Source of the DNA: FEN-1219 sp964457725 | GTDB taxonomy: Bacteria; Pseudomonadota; Gammaproteobacteria; Steroidobacterales; Rariloculaceae | NCBI GenBank assembly: GCA_964457725.1 | Contig: CAYWGQ010000030.1 | Location: 1-26,666 of the forward strand | DNA length: 26,666 bases | Direction: 5' to 3' | Shown here: in pieces, positions 8,561 through 15,708 of the stretch | Numbering within the stretch: position 1 is the first letter of the stretch | Layout of the letters: every line of letters begins with the position of its first letter | Translations under genes and position numbers: made by a program | Notes under the pieces: generated by a model | The model's input: the letters and a program-made list of their open reading frames with translations, nothing else | Databases searched by the model: none | Told to the model about the DNA's origin: nothing

Positions 8561-8892
8561 CGTCGGAAAAACAGCGTTTATGTCAAAGGAGCCGTCGGAG
8601 GATTGCGACACTCAGAACACATTTTTCGACGGTTTCTGTGACACGCTTCTCTTTATGTTAATGCGCTGCATCATTTGTGAACGGGGTCACGTGGCCACCA
8701 GACCCCCTCGCGCATACTCGGTCGCTGACGTGGACCGGCTGCGGCCGGGGGGTGCTCCAACAAAGCGCTGAATTGTATCGGATTTTGAAGCGAAGGAGCG
8801 CGAGATAGCGCACGTCGTCGGCGGTTCGACGCAACGGCGGCGATCGAAGTCCCTCCGCTCGGCGCACACCCGGTCACGGCACGCAGCACAGC
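8561..8892. other. Divergent intergenic region, no gene seen
   Basis: This gap separates the acyltransferase (minus) from xerD (plus). It is visibly less GC-rich than its surroundings, especially 8565-8680, and holds no convincing coding sequence and no copy of the REP palindrome. On the minus strand a TTGACA at about 8580 resembles a -35 element, but I could not find a matching -10 before the preferred acyltransferase start. A CRP-like site is listed separately. The region presumably carries both divergent promoters. Confidence 0.55.
8676..8691. promoter_or_regulatory. Candidate CRP/Vfr/Clp-family binding site
   Basis: TGTGA-ACGGGG-TCACG matches the CRP-family consensus TGTGA-N6-TCACA at nine of ten core positions. 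It lies in the AT-richer divergent gap between the acyltransferase and xerD. Regulation of either gene by a CRP-like protein is inference; a single near-consensus match can be chance. Confidence 0.35.
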
Positions 8893-9837
8893 ATGGCGCA
8901 TAACTTCTTGCACAAGGATCCGGCGGCACAATCGTCCACTTTGCCCCACGAGCCGAAGGCCCTGATCGATCGGTTCCTGGATGCAATCTGGATGGAGCGC
9001 GGCCTGTCCGAGAACACGCTCGGCGCGTATCGTGCTGATCTGCTCGCGTTGAGCCAACGCCTTACCGAGCGTCGCGCCGACCTGCTGCACGCGGGCCGCG
9101 CCGACATCCTCGAATACATCTCCTGGCGCGTGGACGGCGGCGCGAAGCCGCGCTCGACCGCGCGGCAGCTCTCGAGCTTCAGGCGCTTCTACCGTTACCT
9201 GCTCCGCGAAGGAATCATCGCGGAGGACCCGACCGCGCAAATCGCGATGCCGAAGATCGGCCGCTCGCTGCCGCAGTCGCTGACGGAGGAGGAGGTCGAG
9301 GCGCTGCTCGCGGCGCCGGCGGTCTCCGAGCCCCTCGGCCACCGCGATCGCGCGATGCTCGAGGTGCTGTACGCGACCGGCGTGCGGGTCTCCGAGCTGA
9401 TCAACCTGAAGATGAACCAGATCAACCTGAACCAGGGCGTGCTGCGGATCGTCGGCAAGGGCGACCGCGAGCGGCTGATCCCGTTGGGAGATCAGGCCCA
9501 GGACTGGGTGCGGGAGTTCGTCGAGGGGCCGCGGATCGAGATCCTGCTCGAGCGGCAGACCGACTACCTCTTCCCGACCCGCCGGGGCGACCGGATGACC
9601 CGCCAGGCGTTCTGGCACATCATCAAGCGCTACGCGAAGAAGGCGGGCATCAAGAAGAAGCTGTCGCCGCATACCGTGCGGCACGCGTTCGCGACCCATC
9701 TGCTGAACAACGGCGCCGATCTGCGCGTCGTCCAGCTGCTCTTAGGCCACAGCGACGTCTCGACGACCCAGATCTACACCCACGTCGCCCGGGAGCGGAT
9801 GAAGGAGCTTCACAGCCGCCATCACCCGCGGGGCTGA
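8893..9837 (+). CDS. xerD: Tyrosine recombinase XerD
   Basis: This 314-residue site-specific recombinase works with XerC at dif, under FtsK control, to resolve chromosome dimers at division. The N-terminal SAM-like core-binding domain covers about 22-108 (FLDAIWMERGLSENTLGAYR). The catalytic domain shows the full set of residues: R165 (ATGVRVSEL), K189 (VGKGDRERLIPLG), H260 and R263 (SPHTVRHAFATHLL), H286 (LGHSD) and nucleophile Y295 (TTQIYTHV). It is XerD rather than XerC because dsbC follows, as in E. coli (xerD-dsbC-recJ), and because of the MPKIGRSLPQSLTEEEVE linker. It is about 16 residues longer at the N-terminus than E. coli XerD. The ATG at 8893 lacks a good ribosome binding site, so a start further in is possible. 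Confidence 0.95.
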   Translation: MAHNFLHKDPAAQSSTLPHEPKALIDRFLDAIWMERGLSENTLGAYRADLLALSQRLTERRADLLHAGRADILEYISWRVDGGAKPRSTARQLSSFRRFYRYLLREGIIAEDPTAQIAMPKIGRSLPQSLTEEEVEALLAAPAVSEPLGHRDRAMLEVLYATGVRVSELINLKMNQINLNQGVLRIVGKGDRERLIPLGDQAQDWVREFVEGPRIEILLERQTDYLFPTRRGDRMTRQAFWHIIKRYAKKAGIKKKLSPHTVRHAFATHLLNNGADLRVVQLLLGHSDVSTTQIYTHVARERMKELHSRHHPRG

Positions 9838-9878
9838 CCGGCGGGCGCGGGGGACACCGCACTGCCGGCCCCATGGTT

Positions 9879-9887
9879 TGCTAGACT
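9879..9887 (+). promoter_or_regulatory. Candidate extended -10 promoter for dsbC
   Basis: TG-C-TAGACT (hexamer 9882-9887) lies in the 86-bp gap after xerD, about 36 bases before the dsbC start. Its form is like the ETF-QO promoter. No clear -35. It suggests dsbC has its own promoter besides any readthrough from xerD. Confidence 0.4.
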
Positions 9888-9923
9888 AGGCTCGCGCCAC
9901 GACTCGCCCCGAAGGAGGCCCGC

Positions 9924-10661
9924 GTGAAGACTCGACTGCCGCTTTTCGGTTGGTTGCCCGCCGGGCTCGCGCTCGCCGCGACCGCGGCAGCGGCGGACGA
10001 CGGCGCGCTCACGAAGGAGCAGATCGCCGCGAAGCTGAACGGCATCGAGGCGAGCGACATCACCGAGTCGCCGGTGCCCGGCATCTATCAGATCGCGATC
10101 GGCTCGGACGTCGCCTACGTCACCGAGGACGGTCGCTTCGTCCTGCAGGGCGAGATCTACGACATCGACTCGAATCAGAACCTGACGGAGATGACCCGGG
10201 CGAAGGCCCGCGTCGGCTATCTGTCGAGCGTCGAGCGCGACGAGATGATCGTCTTCAGCCCGAAGGACGGCGACGTCAAGCACCGCATCACGATTTTCAC
10301 GGACATCGATTGCGGCTACTGCCGGCAATTCCACCGCGACATCGAGCAGGTGAACGCGCTCGGCATCGAGGTGCAGTACCTGTTCTTCCCGCGCACGGGC
10401 CCCGACACCGAGTCGTGGGCGAAGGCCGAGAAGGTCTGGTGCGCGAACGACCGCAACACCGCGCTGACCCGCGCGAAGCTCGGCGGCACGGTGCCCGACG
10501 CGACCTGCGACGAGCAGGTCGTGCGCGAGCACTTCGAGCTCGGACGCCTCGTCGGCGTCCGCGGCACGCCCGCGATCTTCGCGGAGGACGGCGAGCTCCT
10601 CGGCGGCTACCTCGCGCCGGCGACGCTCGCGAAGCTGCTCGACGAGCTCGACGCTGACTGA
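9924..10661 (+). CDS. dsbC: Thiol:disulfide interchange protein DsbC
   Basis: This is a 245-residue periplasmic disulfide isomerase that reshuffles wrong disulfides in secreted proteins and is kept reduced by DsbD. A signal peptide covers about residues 1-24 (hydrophobic LPAGLALAATAAAA, cut before DDGALT). The N-terminal dimerisation domain spans about 28-95. The thioredoxin-fold domain carries the active site C130-G-Y-C133 and the cis-proline loop GTPAIF (T215, P216). A second cysteine pair, C173 and C195, corresponds to the structural disulfide of E. coli DsbC. The GTG start at 9924 has a strong AAGGAGG ribosome binding site at 9912-9918, five bases upstream. It follows xerD directly, the conserved gammaproteobacterial order; recJ is not next here. 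Confidence 0.95.
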   Translation: MKTRLPLFGWLPAGLALAATAAAADDGALTKEQIAAKLNGIEASDITESPVPGIYQIAIGSDVAYVTEDGRFVLQGEIYDIDSNQNLTEMTRAKARVGYLSSVERDEMIVFSPKDGDVKHRITIFTDIDCGYCRQFHRDIEQVNALGIEVQYLFFPRTGPDTESWAKAEKVWCANDRNTALTRAKLGGTVPDATCDEQVVREHFELGRLVGVRGTPAIFAEDGELLGGYLAPATLAKLLDELDAD

Positions 10662-10699
10662 CCTGCCGCTGACGGCCTCGCCCGCCGGCGCCGCGCGGC

Positions 10700-10705
10700 T
10701 ACGAT
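10700..10705 (+). promoter_or_regulatory. Candidate -10 element placing terC at transcript position +1
   Basis: TACGAT ends six bases before the terC ATG. By normal spacing, transcription would begin at about 10712, the A of the ATG itself. No ribosome binding site precedes the ATG. Together this suggests a leaderless message. No good -35 is seen. Confidence 0.35.
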
Positions 10706-10711
10706 CGCCGC

Positions 10712-11458
10712 ATGGATTGGCTCGCCTCGCCTGAAGCGTGGGTCGCGCTCGCGACCCTGACGATGCTCGAGATCGTTCTCGGCATCGACAACATCGTCTT
10801 CATCACGATCCTCGTCGGTAAGCTGCCGGAGCACCAGCGCCAGCGCGCCCGCATCCTCGGCCTCGGCTTCGCGATGGGCACGCGGATCCTGCTGCTTCTC
10901 GTGATCACCTGGATCATGGGGCTGCAGACGACGCTGTTCGAGGTGCTCGAGGTCGAGGTCTCGGGCCGCGATCTGATCCTGATCGGCGGCGGGCTGTTTC
11001 TGCTCGCGAAGGCGACGCTCGAGATCCACAACAGCCTCGAAGGCCGCGAGGAGCACGGCCGTCCGGTGGCCGTCAGCGGCTTCCTGAGCGTGATCGTGCA
11101 GATCGGGCTGATCGACATCGTGTTCTCGCTCGATTCCGTGATCACAGCGGTCGGCATGGCCGATCACGTGGTGGTGATGATCATCGCGATCGTGATCGCG
11201 GTCGGCGTGATGATGTTCTCGGCCGGAACGATCGGGCGGTTCGTCGACAGTCACCCGACCGTGAAGATGCTCGCGCTCTCGTTCCTCGTGCTGATCGGCG
11301 TCGCGCTGATCGGCGAGGGCGTCGACCTGCACATCCCGAAGGGGTATCTCTACTTCGCGATGGCGTTCTCGGTCGCGGTGGAGATGCTCAACCTGCGGAT
11401 CCGCGGCCGCGGCGAGCCGGTGCCGTTGCGCAAGAGAACGCCGACCGCCCTCGACTGA
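10712..11458 (+). CDS. TerC-family integral membrane protein
   Basis: This is a 248-residue inner-membrane protein of the TerC family, which includes tellurite-resistance TerC, Alx and YgdQ-type proteins; several members are manganese exporters. It has about seven hydrophobic segments. The family's acidic intramembrane motifs are both present: EIVLGIDNIVFI (residues 20-31, E20 and D26) and IDIVFSLDSVITAVGM (134-149, D135 and D141). It has no added CBS or transporter-associated domain, so it is the short form. No tellurite genes are nearby, so metal export, probably Mn, is a more likely role than tellurite resistance, but that is inference. The last 71 bp overlap the convergent gene on the other strand. 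Confidence 0.9.
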   Translation: MDWLASPEAWVALATLTMLEIVLGIDNIVFITILVGKLPEHQRQRARILGLGFAMGTRILLLLVITWIMGLQTTLFEVLEVEVSGRDLILIGGGLFLLAKATLEIHNSLEGREEHGRPVAVSGFLSVIVQIGLIDIVFSLDSVITAVGMADHVVVMIIAIVIAVGVMMFSAGTIGRFVDSHPTVKMLALSFLVLIGVALIGEGVDLHIPKGYLYFAMAFSVAVEMLNLRIRGRGEPVPLRKRTPTALD

Positions 11459-14132
11459 CCGCGGCACCGAGCGCGAGCAGCAGGAGCGCGAGCGCGCCGG
11501 CCGCGCCGCCGCCTCCGCCGCTCGTGCCGCTCGCGGCCTGCACCTCGACCGTCCGCGAGACCGGCACCGCGCTGTTCCCCGAGCGGTCCTCGACCTCGTA
11601 GACGACCGTGTACGTGCCGACGACGGCGGTATCGACCGTGCCGTTCGTCGCGACGCGGGCGCTCAAGTCGCCCTCGACGTCGTCGCTCGCGGTCGCGCCC
11701 GGATCGACGAAGCTCTCGCCGACTTTGAGCGCGACGTGCTCCGGCCCGACCAGCGTGATGACCGGCGCGGTCACGTCGCCGGGGCCGAAGCGTCCGAAGC
11801 CGTCGTTGCGATAGAACCCGAGGCTCGGGCGATCCGGTCCGACGAGGAGCAGATCGGGAAACGCATCGCCGTCGAGCGGCCCGAGGTAACCCGACGCCGC
11901 ATTCGGTCCGAGCACGAGCTCGCCCGCGAGCGCGAGGCCGCCCTGCGGGCCGCCGAGCCAGACCTGGTGGCCGCCGCCCGCGTTCAGCGCAATCACGTCG
12001 CCGTAGCCGTCGCCGTCCACGTCGGCCGCGTGCAGCTCGAGCGTTGCGGCCTGGCCGAACGTCGCCGCGGGCTCGAACGCGCCGCCGCCCGTGTTGCGGA
12101 GCACGACGTTCGCGGGCGCGCGGAAGTCCGCACCGTCCACCGCGAGCAGCAGGTCCGGCGTGCCGTCGCCGTCGTAGTCCGCGAATGCGGCGCTCGCGAC
12201 GCTGCCGTGGCCCGAGAGCGTCGTCGCCGTGAACGTGAACCCGCCGCCGGTGCTCGCGAGCACGTGCACCGCGCGCGTCGCGGCGTCGGTGATCGCGAGG
12301 TCCGCCCGGCCGTCGCCGTTCACGTCCGCGCTCGCGACGTGGCGCGCCGGCGCGGTGTGCAGCTGCCGCACGGCGAGGTTGCGGTCGATGACGCGCGTGC
12401 CGCCCCCGCCCGCGAGCACGAGATCCGCCGCGCCGTCGCCGTCGAGGTCGGCCGCGAGCGCGCGCTCGACGCTGCCGACCGGCAGCTCCGGTCCCGTCGT
12501 GAAGCCGCGCGCGCCGTCGTTCAAGTACACGCGGCCGCGCTGCGCGCGGCTCGCCGCGGCGATGTCGAGACGCCCGTCGCCGTTCCAGTCGAGGAGCGCG
12601 ACCGCGTCGGCGGCGGAGCCGAGGGTCGGTCCGGCCTCGAGCGCGCGCTCGGCCGTGCCGAAGTAGACGCGCACGCCGCCGCCGGCGGCGACCGCGTCCG
12701 CGAGCCCGTCGCCGTCGAGATCGCCGGCGGTCACGCTCGCGGCCGCGCCGTCGAGCGATTGCGCCGCGTCCTTGCCGAGGCTGCTCCCGAAGCTCAGGCT
12801 CGCGGCCGCGGCGTTGTTCCTCGGGTTCGAGTCCTCGACCTCGAGCGACGCGATCAGCGCGACGTCGCCGGGCGAGTCGACGCGTGTCTGCACCTCGATT
12901 CGATCGACGGCGCCTGCCTGGATCGGCTCGACGGCGCAGTCGAGCGCGACCTCCGCCGTGCCGTTGCCGGCGACGGCGCAACGCGCCGGAGCGGTCACGC
13001 TGACGGGCGCAGGCGCCGCGAGGAAGCGCGCGGTCAGGCGTCCGCCGGGCGAGCTCCGCAGGCCGCCGTTCTCGATCGCGAGCGTGAACGTCGGCGCTCC
13101 GTCCGTCGTCGTCGGGCTCGGTGCGACGCTCGCGCTCGGCACGAGGTCGACGAGGCCGGGCAGGATTCTGAGCGGAAACGACGACGACGCGCTCGCGCCG
13201 GCGGAATCCGTCGCCGTGATCGTCACGGTATAGGGCTCGGGCCGAACGTCGGCCGGCAACGGCGTGCCGGTCAGCCGCCCGGACGTCGGATCGACTCGCA
13301 GCGACGCGGTGGGCGGCAATCCCGCGGCAGTGAACGTCAGACGATCGCCCGCGTCGACGTCGGTGAACGGCGCCGCGACGTCGAGGTCGACCGCGGTGCC
13401 TTCGGTCGCCTCCTGCGCGCCGAGCGGATCGCCGGCGACGGGGGCGTCGTTGACCGGCAGCACTTGCACCGCGAGCGCGAACGTCGGGCTGTCGGTCTCG
13501 CCGTCGTTCACGCGCGCGGGGATCGACAACGTGCCGTTGAAGTTCGGCGCCGGAGTCACCGATGCGCCGGAGAGCGTGTAGTTGTCGCCCGGCGATAGCG
13601 TGAACGAGAACTCCTGCGGGAAGCGGCTGTCCGGGTCGCTGACGATGAAGTCGGTGATCGCGATCGCGAGCGTGCCTTCCTCCGCGACCGAGAGCGGCCG
13701 CTGTCCTACGATTTGGGGCGGCGTTCCAGGTCCTGTGATCGAGACGAAAACCTCGGTCATGCGCGAGTAGCCCGTGCCGTCCCAGGCGCGATAGCGGAAG
13801 CGGTCGTTGTCGGGCGGCGAGCCGTTGTGCACATAGAGAAAGGTGCCGTCCGGGTTCAGCGTGACGCTGCCGTGCTGCGGCGCTTGCACGAGCTCGGCCG
13901 TCAGCGGGTCGCCTTCGAGATCGAAGTCGTTCGCGAGCAGACTCGTCTGCCCGGTCGAAAGCACGGAAGCGCTGCTGCCGCGAACGACCGACAACGTGTC
14001 GTCGACCGTGAACGGCGCCCAGCCGCTCGCGTGCGCGGCGCTCGCGGCGGCGCAGAGTGCTGCGGCGGCGAGCGTCGAGACGAGAACGTGCTTGCGGTGC
14101 CGTGCCCAAGCGGCCAGCCGCGGTTTCGTCAT
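11388..14132 (-). CDS. Secreted FG-GAP/VCBS repeat protein with cadherin-like domains and GlyGly-CTERM-like tail
   Basis: This is a 914-residue exported protein of unknown function. A signal peptide covers about 1-36 (RHRKH, then LVSTLAAAALCAAASAAHA). Residues 43-132 form a VCBS/cadherin-like domain (ANDFDLEGDPLTAELVQAPQ, NPDGTFLYVHNG). A second Ig-like domain spans about 138-227. A cadherin-type domain spans about 229-323 (DPTSGRLTGTPL). A CARDB-like segment covers 328-448. Seven FG-GAP units follow, each with a calcium-binding loop: DLDGDGLAD (471), DWNGDGRLD (515), DLDGDGAAD (562), DVNGDGRAD (603), DYDGDGTPD (652), DVDGDGYGD (704) and a weaker LDGDAFPD (753). A DUF5011-like Ig domain covers 788-865. 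The end has GGGGG at 872-876, a hydrophobic stretch 877-892 and basic SRGR, as in GlyGly-CTERM rhombosortase substrates, but a further 18 residues follow and overlap terC. It is likely cell-surface or released. Confidence 0.88.
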   Translation of the reverse strand: MTKPRLAAWARHRKHVLVSTLAAAALCAAASAAHASGWAPFTVDDTLSVVRGSSASVLSTGQTSLLANDFDLEGDPLTAELVQAPQHGSVTLNPDGTFLYVHNGSPPDNDRFRYRAWDGTGYSRMTEVFVSITGPGTPPQIVGQRPLSVAEEGTLAIAITDFIVSDPDSRFPQEFSFTLSPGDNYTLSGASVTPAPNFNGTLSIPARVNDGETDSPTFALAVQVLPVNDAPVAGDPLGAQEATEGTAVDLDVAAPFTDVDAGDRLTFTAAGLPPTASLRVDPTSGRLTGTPLPADVRPEPYTVTITATDSAGASASSSFPLRILPGLVDLVPSASVAPSPTTTDGAPTFTLAIENGGLRSSPGGRLTARFLAAPAPVSVTAPARCAVAGNGTAEVALDCAVEPIQAGAVDRIEVQTRVDSPGDVALIASLEVEDSNPRNNAAAASLSFGSSLGKDAAQSLDGAAASVTAGDLDGDGLADAVAAGGGVRVYFGTAERALEAGPTLGSAADAVALLDWNGDGRLDIAAASRAQRGRVYLNDGARGFTTGPELPVGSVERALAADLDGDGAADLVLAGGGGTRVIDRNLAVRQLHTAPARHVASADVNGDGRADLAITDAATRAVHVLASTGGGFTFTATTLSGHGSVASAAFADYDGDGTPDLLLAVDGADFRAPANVVLRNTGGGAFEPAATFGQAATLELHAADVDGDGYGDVIALNAGGGHQVWLGGPQGGLALAGELVLGPNAASGYLGPLDGDAFPDLLLVGPDRPSLGFYRNDGFGRFGPGDVTAPVITLVGPEHVALKVGESFVDPGATASDDVEGDLSARVATNGTVDTAVVGTYTVVYEVEDRSGNSAVPVSRTVEVQAASGTSGGGGGAAGALALLLLALGAAVSRGRSAFSCATAPARRGRGSAG

Positions 14133-14226
14133 CGTATCCGTTGCGATTCTTGTAACGCTTCAAGCCGAAGCAATCTTCATGCCACGAAGCGTCGGGCACA
14201 CGCGTGCAACGACATCCGGCAAACCG

Positions 14227-14455
14227 GTAGGAGCGGCTGTCCAGCCGCGATCTTCAACGACGCCCGACAACAGGGTAGGAGCGGCTGTCCAGCCGCGATC
14301 TTCAGCGACGTCTGACAACGGGGTAGGAGCGGCTGTCCAGCCGCGATCTTCAACGACATCCGACAACGGGGTAGGAGCGGCTGTCCAGCCGCGATCTTCA
14401 GCGCTTCACCGATTCGTGCGGAAGGAAGAATCGCGGCTCGACAGCCGCTCCTACC
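14227..14455. repeat. REP-like cluster D: tandem array with 48-bp period plus one inverted copy
   Basis: Four plus-orientation copies of the window-wide palindrome start at 14227, 14275, 14323 and 14371, exactly 48 bp apart. The 23-base segments between them are near-identical (CTTCARCGACRTCYGACAAC with small changes). A diverged partial unit (CAACGACATCCGGCAAACCG) sits just before the first, so the array arose by tandem duplication of palindrome plus spacer. A fifth, inverted copy at 14431-14455 has one changed base (GGCTCGACAGCC) and its end supplies the stop codon of the GFA gene. The gap from 14133 to 14450 holds no gene; this array fills most of it. Confidence 0.92.
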
Positions 14456-14912
14456 CCGCAGCGACGCTCGCGGCGAACGCCTGAACGAGCCGCCCGTAAT
14501 CTTCCATCGGCGGAAACCCTTCGTAGCCGTGCACCGCCGGCGTCGTCGCCCACGGCAGCTTCTCGCGCGTCATCGTCTCGACGAACGGCACGAACCAGCT
14601 CGGGTCGTCGAGCAGCGTCGCGCGCACGTTCACGAAGGTGTCGATGCCGTGCGGCCGCGTGAACATCCAGCTCATGCAGTAGCCGCAGAAGAGGTGCTCG
14701 TGCTCGCCGTGCAATCCGCCGATCACGGTCTCGCCTTGCGTGACCGCGAAGCCTGCGGACGGCACCGCGACGCTCAGCGAGTACGCGCTTCCGGTCATCT
14801 GCTGGCAGCCCTTGCAGTGGCAAGCCATCGTCAGGAGCGGCGGCGCGGTGATCTCGAACCGGACGCGGTTGCATCGGCAGCCGCCGTGCTGCGGAAGGTC
14901 GATCGCGCTCAT
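14451..14912 (-). CDS. GFA-family (CENP-V/GFA domain) zinc protein
   Basis: This is a 153-residue protein of the GFA family, named for glutathione-dependent formaldehyde-activating enzyme. Most small members have no proven reaction. The zinc-binding cysteines are present: C12 and C14 (GGCRCNRVRFE), C31, C33 and C36 (CHCKGCQQMTG), and C76 and C79 (LFCGYCMSWMF), giving the expected two-zinc fold. The ATG at 14912 begins MSAIDLPQHGGCRC, which fits the family. A longer frame up to 14960 would run into the tRNA-Leu gene and is rejected. The stop TAG at 14451-14453 lies inside the GTAGGA end of an inverted REP copy. It is alone on its strand between the tRNA and the repeat array. Confidence 0.87.
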   Translation of the reverse strand: MSAIDLPQHGGCRCNRVRFEITAPPLLTMACHCKGCQQMTGSAYSLSVAVPSAGFAVTQGETVIGGLHGEHEHLFCGYCMSWMFTRPHGIDTFVNVRATLLDDPSWFVPFVETMTREKLPWATTPAVHGYEGFPPMEDYGRLVQAFAASVAAG

Positions 14913-14932
14913 CGTCGCTCCGGTCGAGGGGC

Positions 14933-15019
14933 TGGTGCCGGGAGAGGGGATCGAACCCACACGGTGTCACCACCACCGGATTTTGAGTCCGGCGCGTCTA
15001 CCAGTTCCGCCATCCCGGC
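14933..15019 (-). tRNA. tRNA-Leu, anticodon CAA
   Basis: This is an 87-base class II tRNA. The acceptor stem GCCGGGA pairs with TCCCGGC and the 3' CCA is encoded (14933-14935 on the minus strand). The anticodon stem CCGGA/TCCGG encloses loop CTCAAAA, giving anticodon CAA, which reads UUG. A long variable arm (GGTGGTGACACC) is present, as in leucine tRNAs, and the T-arm contains GGTTCGATCCC. Confidence 0.97.
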
Positions 15020-15040
15020 CGCGATACGGCACGTCGGCGA

Positions 15041-15046
15041 ATTCTA
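15041..15046 (-). promoter_or_regulatory. Candidate -10 element for tRNA-Leu
   Basis: On the minus strand TAGAAT lies 22 bases upstream of the mature tRNA 5' end, so transcription would begin about 15 bases before the tRNA. No clear -35 is seen. The same TAGAAT hexamer recurs at other candidate promoters in this window. Confidence 0.4.
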
Positions 15047-15105
15047 AGGGCTCCGGGGGCGGTGCGGCCAGCGGCGCCTGCGACCCTCTGCGCGCCCGCC
15101 GCATC

Positions 15106-15111
15106 TATGCT
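15106..15111 (+). promoter_or_regulatory. Candidate -10 element for the ECF sigma operon
   Basis: TATGCT lies 21 bases before the sigma factor ATG. No sigma-70 -35 hexamer is seen. ECF sigma factors often transcribe their own operons from a different consensus, so this assignment is weak. Confidence 0.25.
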
Positions 15112-15132
15112 GTACGCCTAGGACGATCATGG

Positions 15133-15708
15133 ATGCGTAAGCCCCTCCCACAGGTCGAGCCCGAGGTGCTCGAGCGCGCCCGGCGCGGGGAGCGCGCCGC
15201 GCACGCGGAGCTTTATACGGTCTTCGCGCCGATGGTCTATACGCTCGCGTACCGGATGCTCCTGTCGCGCGCGCTCGCGGAGGACATCCTGCAGGAGACC
15301 TTCGTCGAGGTGCTGACGAAAATCTCGACGTACCGCGGCGAGGCGGAGCTCGGCTTCTGGGTGCGGCGGATCGCGGTGAACAAATGCCTGATGCACCTGC
15401 GCTCGAGCTGGACCTCGCGGCGGAGCGCGGCCGACGATTTCGACCTGATCGAGGGCGAGGCCGCGCCGGTCGAGCGGCACGACGCGCTCGAGCGCGCGCT
15501 CGCGTCGCTGTCCGACACCGCGCGCGCGGTCGTCTGGCTGCACGACGTCGAAGGGTATACGCATCAGGAGATTGCGCGGCTGATGCGGCGCACGCCGAGC
15601 TTCTCGAAGTCGCAGCTCGCGCGCGCGCACGAGCGGCTGCGCAAGGCATTGCATGGAGCGCTCGATGAGAGCGGGGACGTATGCACGCCCGTACTGAAGA
15701 CTTGCTGA
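15133..15708 (+). CDS. ECF-type RNA polymerase sigma factor
   Basis: This is a 191-residue sigma-70-family factor with only regions 2 and 4, as expected for the extracytoplasmic-function group. Region 2 covers about residues 20-93 (AHAELYTVFAPMVYTLAYRM, EDILQETFVEVLTKISTYRG, FWVRRIAVNKCLMHLRSSW). Region 4 is near 122-175 (LASLSDTARAVVWLHDVEGY, THQEIARLMRRTPSFSKSQL, ARAHERLRKAL), with the helix-turn-helix and the SFSKSQL variant of the recognition helix. The ATG at 15133 gives MRKPLPQVEPEVLERARRGE, a normal start; the frame is open further upstream but through the tRNA. The final 28 bp overlap the next gene, a probable anti-sigma factor, so the two are co-expressed. The inducing signal is unknown. 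Confidence 0.92.
   Translation: MRKPLPQVEPEVLERARRGERAAHAELYTVFAPMVYTLAYRMLLSRALAEDILQETFVEVLTKISTYRGEAELGFWVRRIAVNKCLMHLRSSWTSRRSAADDFDLIEGEAAPVERHDALERALASLSDTARAVVWLHDVEGYTHQEIARLMRRTPSFSKSQLARAHERLRKALHGALDESGDVCTPVLKTC

Noticed and set aside
8893..9837. Integrase of a mobile element rather than XerD
   Set aside because: No attachment-site repeats or phage genes are near, the gene is followed by dsbC in the conserved chromosomal order, and the sequence has XerD-type motifs throughout.
10712..11458. Tellurite resistance operon
   Set aside because: Only a TerC-family membrane protein is present; no terA, terB, terD, terE or terZ genes are nearby, and the family is widespread without tellurite resistance.
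11736..13598. A 620-codon plus-strand open frame inside the FG-GAP protein gene
   Set aside because: Its composition is dominated by Arg, Ala and Glu as expected for an antisense shadow in high GC DNA, while the opposite strand encodes a signal peptide and repeated calcium-binding loops.
14227..14455. CRISPR-like array: about 25-base repeats with about 23-base spacers at a regular 48-bp period
   Set aside because: The spacers are nearly identical to each other, the repeat is the same palindrome found scattered in other gaps and in both orientations, and there are no cas genes. It is a REP tandem.
14913..14960. N-terminal extension of the GFA protein up to 14960
   Set aside because: It would be encoded inside the tRNA-Leu gene; the ATG at 14912 gives the family-like start.
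14740..15132. Extension of the ECF sigma factor by 131 residues upstream
   Set aside because: The added region is antisense to the GFA and tRNA genes and resembles no protein; the ATG at 15133 begins a normal sigma N-terminus.
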